From assembly GCA_001298575.1 (NCBI GenBank), contig LJCV01000221.1, positions 1 to 64,000 of the forward strand: DNA of 64,000 bases, written 5' to 3'. Source of the stretch: Actinobacteria bacterium OK074 (GTDB taxonomy: Bacteria > Actinomycetota > Actinomycetes > Streptomycetales > Streptomycetaceae). Both the position numbers and the translations under genes were made by a program. How positions within the stretch are numbered: the first letter of the stretch is position 1; the number at the start of each line of letters is the position of its first letter. The notes beneath the pieces were generated by a model, which saw nothing but the letters and a program-made list of their open reading frames with translations, had not been told where the DNA came from and made no database searches. Positions 41,923 to 50,800 of this stretch are shown here, piece by piece.

Positions 41923-43122
41923 CTAAGTGAAGGCAGGGGTCGCCGTCGGAAGCGTGCCGTCCAAAAGGGTCGAATCACCCATCTCGCTGAGTGCGAGGGC
42001 GAGTGCTCCGAGCACTTCGGCACGACCTCCCAACGCCCCTGGCAGCACCGAGAGTTGACGCGCGGCGCTGGGGATCGCATAGCGGCCGACCGACTCCCTG
42101 ATGGGGCCCAGGACCAGCTCTCCGGCCTCGGCGAGATCGCCGCCGAGGACCACCCGGCTGGGGTTCAGCAGATTGCAGAGGTTGGCGACTCCACTGCCGA
42201 TGTGGCGGCCGACGTCGGCGATCACCCGACGGCAGCCCGGATCACCGTCCCGCGCCAGCCTGACCACGGTCTCCATGGTGAGATCGGTGCCGTGGCTGGA
42301 GTGGAGCAGGGGCAGGACGTAACGTGCCGCGGCGAAGGTCTCCAAGCAGCCTCGGTTGCCGCAGCGACAGACGGGACCGGATTCATCAAGAGTAATATGC
42401 CCGATTTCTCCTGCTGTGCCACCCGGGCCGCGGTAGATCCGGCCGTCGATCACCAGCCCGGCGCCGACACCGCTGCTGACCTTGATGTACGCCAGGTCCC
42501 GCACACCCCGGCCGCTGCCCCACACCAACTCGCCCAGGGCGCCCAGGTTGGCGTCGTTGTCGACGTGCACGGGAACACCCAGACGGCCGCGCAGCTCTTC
42601 GGCCGGACGGGCGCCGATCCAGCCGGGCAGGATGGCGCTGGAGCCCAGGGTGCCGGACTCGACGTCGATCGGCCCGGGTACGCCCAGGCCCACCCCCGCG
42701 ACCTTCGCCACCTCCACGCCGGTCGCCTCGATCAGCCGCCTGACCAGCTCTTCCGCCCGGTCGAAGCCCTGCGCGGCGGAGGCGTCCACATCCAGCGGCT
42801 CGGATTCCTCGGCGAGCACCTGGTGGGCGAGGTTGCCGACGGCGACGCGCAGGTGGGTGTGGCCGAAGTCGATGCCGATGACGATCCCGGCGTCCCCGCT
42901 CAGGCTCACCGCCCGGGCCCGCCGTCCGCCCGCCGAGGTGGGCGTGACCTCGACGGTTCCGCCGTCCTTGAGCTCGCGCACGATGTTGGAGACCGTGGCC
43001 GCCGACAGGCCCGTCGTCCGGGCGATCTCCGCCTGGGTGAGCGATCCGGCCAGCCGTACGGCGCGGACGACGCGTTCCAGGTTGGCTCGGTGCAGGGACG
43101 ACTGCGACCCCGGAGTCTCCAC
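41923..43122 (-). CDS. rok7B7: ROK-family transcriptional regulator (Rok7B7/XylR)
   Basis: A 399-residue regulator with an N-terminal MarR-like helix-turn-helix (LTQAEIARTTGLSAATVSNI) and a sugar-kinase-like ROK domain: GIDFGHTHLRVAVG, VHVDNDANLGALGE, GPGGTAGEIGHITLDESGP and the zinc motif CRCGNRGCLE. In S. coelicolor the orthologue next to xylFGH (SCO6008, from memory) controls xylose uptake and influences carbon catabolite repression and antibiotic production. The frame is open back to a TTG at 43173 without a ribosome-binding site; GTG at 43122, with GGGAGG 5 nt upstream, is preferred. Its promoter must lie in the remains of a protease gene. Confidence 0.9.
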   Translation of the reverse strand: METPGSQSSLHRANLERVVRAVRLAGSLTQAEIARTTGLSAATVSNIVRELKDGGTVEVTPTSAGGRRARAVSLSGDAGIVIGIDFGHTHLRVAVGNLAHQVLAEESEPLDVDASAAQGFDRAEELVRRLIEATGVEVAKVAGVGLGVPGPIDVESGTLGSSAILPGWIGARPAEELRGRLGVPVHVDNDANLGALGELVWGSGRGVRDLAYIKVSSGVGAGLVIDGRIYRGPGGTAGEIGHITLDESGPVCRCGNRGCLETFAAARYVLPLLHSSHGTDLTMETVVRLARDGDPGCRRVIADVGRHIGSGVANLCNLLNPSRVVLGGDLAEAGELVLGPIRESVGRYAIPSAARQLSVLPGALGGRAEVLGALALALSEMGDSTLLDGTLPTATPAFT

Positions 43123-43163
43123 GACGACCTCCCGCGCGCGGGACCGCTTCGATGAGGCCCCGT

Positions 43164-43988
43164 CTATGTCCAACTAGTGAACTCTAAGCTGAGCCGTTCG
43201 GGTCGCCTCCCGTCAAGAGGTTGAACCGGAACTGGCGGACCGCCCCCGCCGGAGTCGCCCGGCTTCGCCATGCGGCAGGCGTTGCCGAGTTCGATGCCCC
43301 GGCCGCTGGTGACGCAGGTGTTCTTCGGGTGCGTGCCGCCGTAGCAGACGTTGGCGTTGTTCCTGATCACGGCGTATCCGCGGGTGATGCCGGTGGTGGC
43401 GCCGCCGACCTGGAGGCCCTCCTGGCGCAGGTAGGTGCCGGCGCTGCCGGAGACCTTGAGGCTGGTGTAGACGTCCTGGTTCGCGCCGCCGGTGGTGTAG
43501 TCGTCGGTGATCCCGCCGCAGTGCGCCGCCGTGACCGCGTAGGGCACCCCGTGGGCGTCCACGACGTTCGCGCCCGAGGTGCACCGGCCCCACTGGTCGT
43601 CGATCGCGTCGCCGCCGTAGAACGGGTTGCCGTCGGAGGAGCGGCTGATCAACGGTGACACCCTGGCCCAGCGCGCCACGACGTCGCCCGGGAGGTGCGC
43701 AGGGCCGCCTTCTTGACGGCCGCCGGGGCGGTGGAGCCGAAGCCACCCGGTCGGACGTCGCATCGTACGCGACCGTGAAGCCGTGCCTGGTCGCCTGCGG
43801 GCTCCCCTTGCGGTCGGTCGGCCGCTCGGCGATGCGGCCGATGACGGCGAGGGTGGCGGCGTCCGGCCGGGTGCGCCGGTCGGCGGCGGCCGAGTCGGGC
43901 GTGAAGAGCGCCCCCGCGAGCAACCCGCCGCACGCCGGCGCCCCGGCCGCGGCGCGCCGCGGCGGATCTCCTGCTGAACATCGGCCAC
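43164..43988 (-). pseudogene. Decayed secreted S1-family (chymotrypsin-like) serine protease gene
   Basis: Protein similarity is scattered over several frames. Near the 5' end one frame gives LAGALFTPDSAAADRRTRPD and HGFTVAYDATSDRV; the reading then shifts (GFGSTAPAAVKKAALR), and a third stretch encodes SDGNPFYGGDAIDDQWGRC, the catalytic-His motif VTAAHCGG, VCYGGTHPKNTCVTSGRG and GNACRMAKPGDSGGG with the catalytic Ser. At least two frameshifts are needed to join them, and the chain runs out about 26 residues after GDSGG without the normal ending. Intact relatives are exported Streptomyces proteases. Its 3' end abuts and overlaps the possible 5' end of rok7B7. Confidence 0.8.
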
Positions 43989-44025
43989 ATTCTTGTGTCG
44001 GCCCGGGTCCCGTCGCCGCCGGGCC

Positions 44026-44979
44026 CTACTTCAGCGCCCCCGCCGTCAGCCCCTGCACGACCTGCCGCTGGAAGACGATGTACGCCGCCAGGACCGGGAT
44101 CATCGCCATCACCAGGCCCGCGAACAGGCCCGACCAGTCGCCCTTGTAGCCCTGGCTGGCGGCGAGTTGGACCAGCCCCTGGGTGAGGACGTGCTTGTCG
44201 GGGTCGGTGTTGAGGACCGTGGGCAGCATGTACTGGTTCCACTGGCCCAGGAAGTTGAAGATGCCCACGCTGATCAGGCCGGGCTTGGCCATCGGCAGCA
44301 TGATCTGGAAGAACGTCCGGGTGTGCGAGGCCCCGTCGACGAACGCCGCCTCCGCGACCGAGGTCGGCAGCGTGCGGAAGAACGACGTCAGGAAGAACAC
44401 CGTGAACGGCAGCGAGTACGCGATGTAGACCAGGATCAGCCCGTGGATGGTGTTCAGCAGGCCCATGTTGTTCACGACGTAGAACAGCGGGACCAGCGCC
44501 AGCATGATCGGGAAGCTCATGCCGCCGATGAACAGGTAGTAGATGAACCGGTTGCCCGGGAAGTCGAACCGGGCCAGCACGTACGCCGCCATCGAACCCA
44601 GCACGAGTGTGCCGATGAGTGAACCGCCCACCACCAGAACGGTGTTGAAGAAGTATTCGCTCATGTGGGCGTCGGTCCAGGCCCGCGCCCAGTTGTCGAA
44701 GTGCAGCTTGTCCGGCAGCGCCCAGGGCGAGGTGAAGATCGACCTGTCGTCCTTGAACGACGTCATGACCGCCCACAGCAGCGGCATCACGACCATGAAC
44801 GCCCACACCACGAGGATCCCGTGCGAGAAGGCGTTGAGGAAGGTGCCCTCGCGCTTCGGCTTCGCGGGCGTGGCGCCCGGGGTGTCGAGCTTGGCAACGG
44901 GGGCCTCGGCCGGGGCCGGTACGGCTTCGGAGGCGGCGGGCTCGGGCATCTCGTCGGTCCCCTCGGTGATCGTCGTCAT
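44026..44979 (-). CDS. ngcG: N,N'-diacetylchitobiose/GlcNAc ABC transporter permease NgcG
   Basis: A 317-residue CUT1 permease with an Ala/Pro/Glu-rich cytoplasmic N-terminus (about 45 residues), then six hydrophobic helices. The EAA loop is VAEAAFVDGASHTRTFFQIM. The sequence GQWNQYMLPTVLNTDPDKHVLTQGL, quoted in part as GQWNQYMLPTVL, is typical of NgcG-like subunits. ATG start, 3 bp after the NgcF stop. With NgcF it forms the membrane channel; no ATPase gene is in the unit, so MsiK is the expected energy source. Identification with the S. olivaceoviridis/S. coelicolor Ngc system is by order and family, from memory. Confidence 0.85.
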   Translation of the reverse strand: MTTITEGTDEMPEPAASEAVPAPAEAPVAKLDTPGATPAKPKREGTFLNAFSHGILVVWAFMVVMPLLWAVMTSFKDDRSIFTSPWALPDKLHFDNWARAWTDAHMSEYFFNTVLVVGGSLIGTLVLGSMAAYVLARFDFPGNRFIYYLFIGGMSFPIMLALVPLFYVVNNMGLLNTIHGLILVYIAYSLPFTVFFLTSFFRTLPTSVAEAAFVDGASHTRTFFQIMLPMAKPGLISVGIFNFLGQWNQYMLPTVLNTDPDKHVLTQGLVQLAASQGYKGDWSGLFAGLVMAMIPVLAAYIVFQRQVVQGLTAGALK

Positions 44980-44982
44980 CGG

Positions 44983-45909
44983 TCAGAACTCCAGCCGCTC
45001 GCGCCGGCCCAGCCGCATCACGACCGCCGAGAACAGCAGCGTGACGACGAGCAGGGCGACCCCGATCGTGGTCGCGTACGCGGCCTGACCGTCCCGGAAC
45101 GCCTTCTGGTACACGTACAGGACCATGACCGTCGTCGAGTAGTCGGGACCGCCGGGACCGGTCGTCATGATCTGGACGACCGCGAACGACTCGGCGCCCA
45201 GGGCGAGGATGCCCATGTAGACGAAGCCGGACTGCACGGTGTCCCACAGCAGCGGCAGGGTGATCCGGAAGAACGTGGCCGCGCGGCCCGCGCCGTCCAG
45301 GAGGGCCGCCTCGTACAGCTCCGCCGGGATCGAGGCCATGCCGGCGGAGAACAGGACGACGAAGAAGCCGACCGAGGACCACACCAGGACCGCCATCACC
45401 GCCCACAGCGCGAGGCTCGGGTCGCCCAGCCACAGCGGCTGGACGCTGTCGAGCCCGATGCCGCGCAGCAGGGAGTTGATCGCGCCGCTGTCCGGGTTGT
45501 AAGCGAACGCGAAGAGCAACGCGACGATCGCGATCGACAGGACCTGCGGGAAGAAGTACACGATCTTGTAGAAGGACGAGCCGCGCACCCCCGTGATGAC
45601 GGGCCCGCCCTTCCGGTGCCGTCCCCCCACGTTGATCATGAAGGAGAGGAAGAGCGCCAGTCCGATCGTCACCAGCGGCAGCACCAACGCGAACAGCAGA
45701 CTGTGTTCCAGCGATTTCCAGAAGATGTCGTCGTGGAACATCCGCGTGTAGTTGTCGAAGCCGACCATTTTGAATTCGGGACTCAGGCCGGTCCAGTCCG
45801 TGAAGGAGTAGTAGATGGACTGGACGAACGGCCAGATCACGAAGAGCGCGTACAGCCCCAGGGGGACGACCAGGAATCCCGCGATGAACCGGTACTTGCC
45901 GTGCTGCAT
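44983..45909 (-). CDS. ngcF: N,N'-diacetylchitobiose/GlcNAc ABC transporter permease NgcF
   Basis: A 308-residue CUT1 permease. Six helices are evident, the first in FIAGFLVVPLGLYALFVIWP. The FTDWTGLSPEFKMVGFDNY segment is characteristic of MalF-type subunits, and the EAA loop is YEAALLDGAGRAATFFRI. An insertion (NVGGRHRKGGPVITGVRGSS) between helices 2 and 3 is longer than in many CUT1 permeases. ATG start with 82 bp to the NgcE stop. Role: channel subunit for chitobiose or GlcNAc released by extracellular chitinases. Confidence 0.85.
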   Translation of the reverse strand: MQHGKYRFIAGFLVVPLGLYALFVIWPFVQSIYYSFTDWTGLSPEFKMVGFDNYTRMFHDDIFWKSLEHSLLFALVLPLVTIGLALFLSFMINVGGRHRKGGPVITGVRGSSFYKIVYFFPQVLSIAIVALLFAFAYNPDSGAINSLLRGIGLDSVQPLWLGDPSLALWAVMAVLVWSSVGFFVVLFSAGMASIPAELYEAALLDGAGRAATFFRITLPLLWDTVQSGFVYMGILALGAESFAVVQIMTTGPGGPDYSTTVMVLYVYQKAFRDGQAAYATTIGVALLVVTLLFSAVVMRLGRRERLEF

Positions 45910-45991
45910 GTCCTACCGACCCCGAATCTGCGCGCGCTTGCCGCCGCTGGTGACGGACCTTCGCTGACCAACACCGACATCCCGCCGGCGG

Positions 45992-47491
45992 CTACTGGTG
46001 CTTGTAGTGCTTGATCGACGTGTCCTTGGCGGTCGCGTCGGCGTAGCCCTGGATCTTCTTGACGGCCTCGGCGGGGGTGAGGCGGCCGGCCATCATCTCG
46101 CCGAGCGCGCCCACCCCGATCTGCTCCTTCTGGAGCTGCACGTACCAGTCCTGGAGGCGGGGGTTGAGGACGTTGTCGCCCGCGAGCTTGAGGGCCGCGA
46201 CGCCCGACTTGAGGCCCGGGGTGAGGGTGATGCCGTCGGTGCCGCCGTTGAAGGCGCTCAGGGACTTCACCTTGGTGGTGAAGTTCTTGGACGACGCCTC
46301 GCTGAGCATGATGCGCAGCTGCTCCATGCCGCCCTCGGGGTTCTTGGCGTTGGCCGGCACGATGAACGGCTCGCCGCCGGAGGCCCAGATGGTGCCGAAG
46401 GGCAGCTTGTCGGAGGAGTCGATGCCCGAGGGCGCGGAGACGGCGAGCTCGAAGTCGGCGGGGATGACGTTCGCCGACTCGTTCTCCACCCAGGAGCCGT
46501 TCGGGATGAACAGGGCCTTGCCCTCGGCCCACGCGGTCTGCGACTGGATGTGGTCCAGACCGGGCGTGCCCTTGAGGACGTAGCCCTTCTTGTACAGCTC
46601 GTAGTACGCCTCGAAGCACGCCTTGACCGCCGGCGCCTTCCAGGCGTTCGGCTCCAGGTTGTCGATCGCGTCGAGCACCTCCCGGCCGCCGACCTTGCCG
46701 ATCATCGGGTAGAGCGAGAAGGGCAGGTAGTACGGGTACTTGCCCGCGTAGGTCCACCCGGCCATGCCCTTTTTCTTGGCCTTCGCGCACACGGCGAGCA
46801 TCTCGTCCCACGTCTGCGGGTACTCCGCGTCCAGCGAGTCGAGGGCCTTCTGCGAGTACCAGACGCCGTAGACCGTGTACGCGTAGTACATGATCCAGAT
46901 CGGGTCGCCGTCGAGCTGGCCCATCTCCAGGATGCCGGGCCGCAGGGTGTCGCGGACCTTCTTGGCCGGGTCGTCGTACGACGGCGCGTCGAACAGCGGG
47001 GTGAGGTCGGCGAGTTGCTTCTTGCCGGACAGGACGCCCATGTCCATCTGCTCGGCGCCGGAGTTGTCGATCAGGTCGGGCGGGGTGCCCTGGTTGAAGC
47101 GCGGCTGAAGGGTCGTCTGGATCTTCTGGGTGGCGGAGAACTTCACCTTGGCCTTGGGGAAGTCCTTCTCGTAGACCTTGACGGCGTCCTTGGCGTACTC
47201 CGTGCCGAAGCCGCCGTCGAACAGCACGAACTCCAGCGGGGCGCTCTCGTTGACGCCGAGCGGGTTCTTCGCGGTCTTCTTGCCCGCCTTGGCCTTGGTG
47301 TCCGAGTCACCGCCGCCGCTCGCACAGGAGGCCAGGAAGCTCATCGTGGGGACGGAGATCAGACCGAGCGCGGCGGAGCGCCTGATCAGGTCGCGGCGGC
47401 CGAGGCCGGACGCGCCTGCCTCCGCGCTGCCGTTGAGGTCGTGGCGGCCGGCGCCGGTGGTGCTGTCGTTCTCGGCGGACGTGGATCCCAT
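45992..47491 (-). CDS. ngcE: N,N'-diacetylchitobiose/GlcNAc-binding lipoprotein NgcE
   Basis: A 499-residue solute-binding lipoprotein. The N-terminus has a twin-arginine signal (GLGRRDLIRRSAALGL) followed by a lipobox FLASC with Cys-56, so it is probably a Tat-exported lipoprotein. The mature part is a large family-1 binding protein: FDGGFGTEYAKDAVKVYEKD, NQGTPPDLIDNSGAEQMDMG and YYAYTVYGVWYSQKALDSL, with many aromatic residues for sugar stacking. ATG at 47491 is supported by GAGGAC 7 nt upstream; the much longer open frame before it crosses the promoter region. First gene of ngcEFG; a DasR-like site lies 146 bp upstream. Confidence 0.88.
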   Translation of the reverse strand: MGSTSAENDSTTGAGRHDLNGSAEAGASGLGRRDLIRRSAALGLISVPTMSFLASCASGGGDSDTKAKAGKKTAKNPLGVNESAPLEFVLFDGGFGTEYAKDAVKVYEKDFPKAKVKFSATQKIQTTLQPRFNQGTPPDLIDNSGAEQMDMGVLSGKKQLADLTPLFDAPSYDDPAKKVRDTLRPGILEMGQLDGDPIWIMYYAYTVYGVWYSQKALDSLDAEYPQTWDEMLAVCAKAKKKGMAGWTYAGKYPYYLPFSLYPMIGKVGGREVLDAIDNLEPNAWKAPAVKACFEAYYELYKKGYVLKGTPGLDHIQSQTAWAEGKALFIPNGSWVENESANVIPADFELAVSAPSGIDSSDKLPFGTIWASGGEPFIVPANAKNPEGGMEQLRIMLSEASSKNFTTKVKSLSAFNGGTDGITLTPGLKSGVAALKLAGDNVLNPRLQDWYVQLQKEQIGVGALGEMMAGRLTPAEAVKKIQGYADATAKDTSIKHYKHQ

Positions 47492-47636
47492 GCTCAAGTC
47501 CTCGCCTTCTCCAGGACTCAGGCGGTGAACCGGATCCTGAACCGGCACCGCGGTGATGGTGAAGCTGGGGTCGTGCACGAGGGAGTCCCCGTGAGTCGTG
47601 CCTGTGCGCAGCCGGCACTGAGCCAGCCGGACGCCG

Positions 47637-47652
47637 ACAGGTATAGTCCACT
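47637..47652. promoter_or_regulatory. DasR-responsive-element-like site (dre)
   Basis: ACAGGTATAGTCCACT matches the dre consensus ACTGGTCTAGACCACT at 13 of 16 positions and keeps the right half-site intact. DasR is the GlcNAc-6-phosphate-sensing repressor of chitin and GlcNAc genes, which fits control of ngcEFG. Binding has not been tested here. Confidence 0.55.
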
Positions 47653-47813
47653 GCCCGGCGGCAGAGCAAGATCGAACACAACGTTGCCCTCTTGCTTTTC
47701 CGAGTTGAGACCTGGCGGAAATATGAACCGACCACGCGTTCCGCCCGGAAGAACTGCCCCGGGGTTCACGGTCGAATACCCGCCATCGTGCCCGTATGCC
47801 ACACGCAACACCC

Positions 47814-47819
47814 TTGACA
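47814..47819 (+). promoter_or_regulatory. Perfect -35 hexamer (TTGACA) for the GH92 gene
   Basis: CCCTTGACA lies 49 bp before the shared palindrome. The best -10 is weak (CCTACT or TACTGT at 47838-47845). The same 9-mer at the same distance recurs near 55339. Confidence 0.5.
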
Positions 47820-47862
47820 TCATCGGCAACTTGTCGCCCTACTGTTTCTGCACTCCACATGT

Positions 47863-47874
47863 GACAACGTTGTC
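47863..47874. promoter_or_regulatory. GACAACGTTGTC palindrome, copy 1
   Basis: A perfect 12-bp palindrome 26-37 bp before the GH92 start, placed where a bound repressor would block transcription. The identical palindrome occurs upstream of the second GH92 gene at 55388. Confidence 0.75.
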
Positions 47875-47899
47875 TGATCGCCAGGGAGGGTGCTGGCTC

Positions 47900-50800
47900 A
47901 TGCGGCACAGGGCTCGGTACAGATCGAAGAACAACGGTTTACCCCGAGGCCGTTCGGCCGTCACGCTCGTCGTGGCGGCGTTCGCACTCGTGATCGCCTC
48001 GCAGGGCGCGGCCATCGCCCTGCCCACCCGAACGGCCGCGGCCGACCGGGAGTTCGCCTCCTCCTTCGAGCCGGGTGACCCGGCGCCCACCTGGCTGAAC
48101 ACGGTCGACACAACCCCGGACGGCACCCGGCGCGCCTCGGGGGTCGACGGCGGCTACAGCACGGGCATCCCCGGCAATGTCACCGACCACGTCACCGACG
48201 TCCGGGCCAGCGGCGAGAACACCGGCGCCGGGGAGGTGAAGGAGAACCTGGTCGACGGCGAACCCTCCACCAAATGGCTCACGTTCGCGCCGACCGGCTG
48301 GGTCGAGTTCGACCTCGACGCCCCCATCAGGCTGGTGACGTATGCGCTGACCTCCGCGAACGACGCCGCCGAGCGCGACCCGGCCGACTGGACCCTCCAG
48401 GGCTCCACGGACGGCGCCGACTGGACCACCATCGACACCCGTTCGGGTGAGGACTTCGCCGAACGATTCCAGACGGATTCGTACGACCTCGCCGAACCGG
48501 CGGCCGGGTACGCGCACTTCCGGCTGGACATCACCAAGAACCACGGCGCGGACATCGTGCAGCTCGCCGACGTCCAGTTCTCGACGGGTGCCACCGAGTC
48601 CCCGGCGCCCCGGGACATGCTGTCGCTGGTGGACCGGGGCCCGACGGGCTCCCCCACCGCGAAGGCGGGCGCGGGCTTCACCGGCAAGCGGGCGCTGCGG
48701 TACGCGGGCTCGCACCTCACGGACGGGCGGGCGTACTCGTACAACAAGGTCTTCGACGTCGACGTGGCCGTCGAACCCGGTACTCAGCTGTCCTACCGCT
48801 TGTTCCCCCAACTGGCGGACGGCGACCTGGACTACGACGCCACGAACGTCTCGGTGGACCTGGCCTTCACCGACGGCACGTACCTGAGCGACCTGGGCGC
48901 GAGCGACCAGCACGGGTTTCCGCTGACCCCGCGGGGGCAGGGCGCGTCGAAGGCGCTGTACGTCAACCAGTGGAACAACGTGGTCGCGTCGATCGGTTCG
49001 GTGGCGGCGGGCAGGACGGTCGACCGGATCCTGGTGGCGTACGACTCGCCCAGTGGGCCGACCAGGTTCCGGGGCTGGCTGGACGACATCGCCCTGAAGG
49101 TCGCGGCGCCGGTCAAGCCGCAGGCGCACCTGTCCGACTACGCGTCGACCACCCGCGGCACCAACTCCAGCGGGAGCTTCTCTCGTGGCAACGACTTCCC
49201 GGCGACGGCGGTGCCGCACGGCTTCAACTTCTGGACGCCGGTGACCAACGCGTCCTCGCTCAGCTGGCTGTACGAGTACGCGCGGGCCAACAACGACGCC
49301 AACCTGCCCACCATCCAGGCGTTCAGCGCCAGTCATGAGCCGAGCCCCTGGATGGGTGACCGGCAGACCTTCCAGGTGATGCCGTCGGCGGCCTCGGGCA
49401 CCCCCGAAACGGGGCGCGAGGCACGGGAGTTGGCGTTCCGGCACGAGAACGAGACGGCGCGGCCGTACTACTACGGCGTGACCTTCGAGAACGGGCTGAA
49501 GGCGGAGATGGCGCCGACGGACCACGCGGCGGTGCTGCGCTTCACGTATCCGGGCGACGACGCGAGCGTGGTCTTCGACAACGTGACGGACCAGGCGGGC
49601 CTCACCCTCGACCCGGACACGGGCACGTTCACCGGCTACTCGGACGTCAAGTCGGGCCTGTCGACGGGCGCGACGCGGCTGTTCGTGTACGGCGAGTTCG
49701 ACAAGCCGGTGACGGCCGGGACCTCGTCGGGCGTGAAGGGGTACCTGAAGTTCGACGCGGGCGCCGACCGCACGGTCAACCTCCGCATCGCCACTTCCCT
49801 GATCAGCGTCGACCAGGCGAAGGACAACCTGCGCCAGGAGATCCTGGCCGGCACGGCGTTCAGCACGGTCAGGGCCCAGGCGCAGCGCCAGTGGGACGGC
49901 CTGCTGGGCAAGGTGGAGGTCGAGGGCGCCACCCAGGACCAGCTGACGACGCTCTACTCGTCGCTCTACCGGCTGTACCTGTACCCCAACTCCGGCTTCG
50001 AGAAGGTCGGTTCGACGTACGAGTACGCGTCGCCGTTCCAGCCGATGCCCGGCCCCGACACCCCCACCCACACCGGCGCGAAGATCGTCCAGGGCAAGGT
50101 GTACGTCAACAACGGCTTCTGGGACACCTATCGGACCACATGGCCGGCGTACTCGCTTCTGACGCCCCGTCAGGCGGGGGAAATGGTCGACGGGTTCGTC
50201 CAGCAGTACAAGGACGGCGGCTGGACCTCCCGCTGGTCCTCGCCCGGCTACGCGGACCTGATGACCGGCACCTCCTCGGACGTGGCGTTCGCCGACGCGT
50301 ACGTCAAGGGCGTGCACTTCGACGCCGAGGCGGCCTACGCGGCGGCGCTGAAGAACGCGACGGTGGTACCGCCGTCGTCCGGCGTCGGCCGCAAGGGCAT
50401 GGCGACCTCGCCGTTCCTCGGCTACACGCCGACCAGCACGAACGAGGGCCTGTCGTGGGCGATGGAGGGGTACGTCAACGACTACGGCATCGCCCGGATG
50501 GGCAAGGCGCTGTACGCGAAGACCGGCAAGAAGCGCTACCAGGAGGAGTCGCGGTACTTCCTCAACCGGGCGCAGGACTACGTCGACCTCTTCGACAAGA
50601 GGGCCGGTTTCTTCCAGGGCAAGGACGCGGCGGGCAACTGGCGCGTGGACTCGGCGAGTTACGACCCGCGCGTGTGGGGCTACGACTACACCGAGACCAA
50701 CGGCTGGGGCTACGCCTTCACCGCCCCGCAGGACAGCCGGGGCCTGGCCAACCTCTACGGTGGCCGCGCCGGACTCGCCGACAAACTCGACGAGTACTTC

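Larger units (their letters stand above)
47492..47899. other. 408-bp divergent control region between ngcE and GH92 gene
   Basis: No gene is seen. It holds the dre-like site at 47637-47652 near ngcE, a TTGACA box at 47814-47819 and the palindrome at 47863-47874 near the GH92 start. The section 47690-47860 is comparatively AT-rich. Confidence 0.7.

Noticed and set aside
45998..47899. Extension of the GH92 frame upstream to 45998
   Set aside because: It runs antisense through ngcE and the promoter region; the signal peptide and ribosome-binding site fix the start at 47900.
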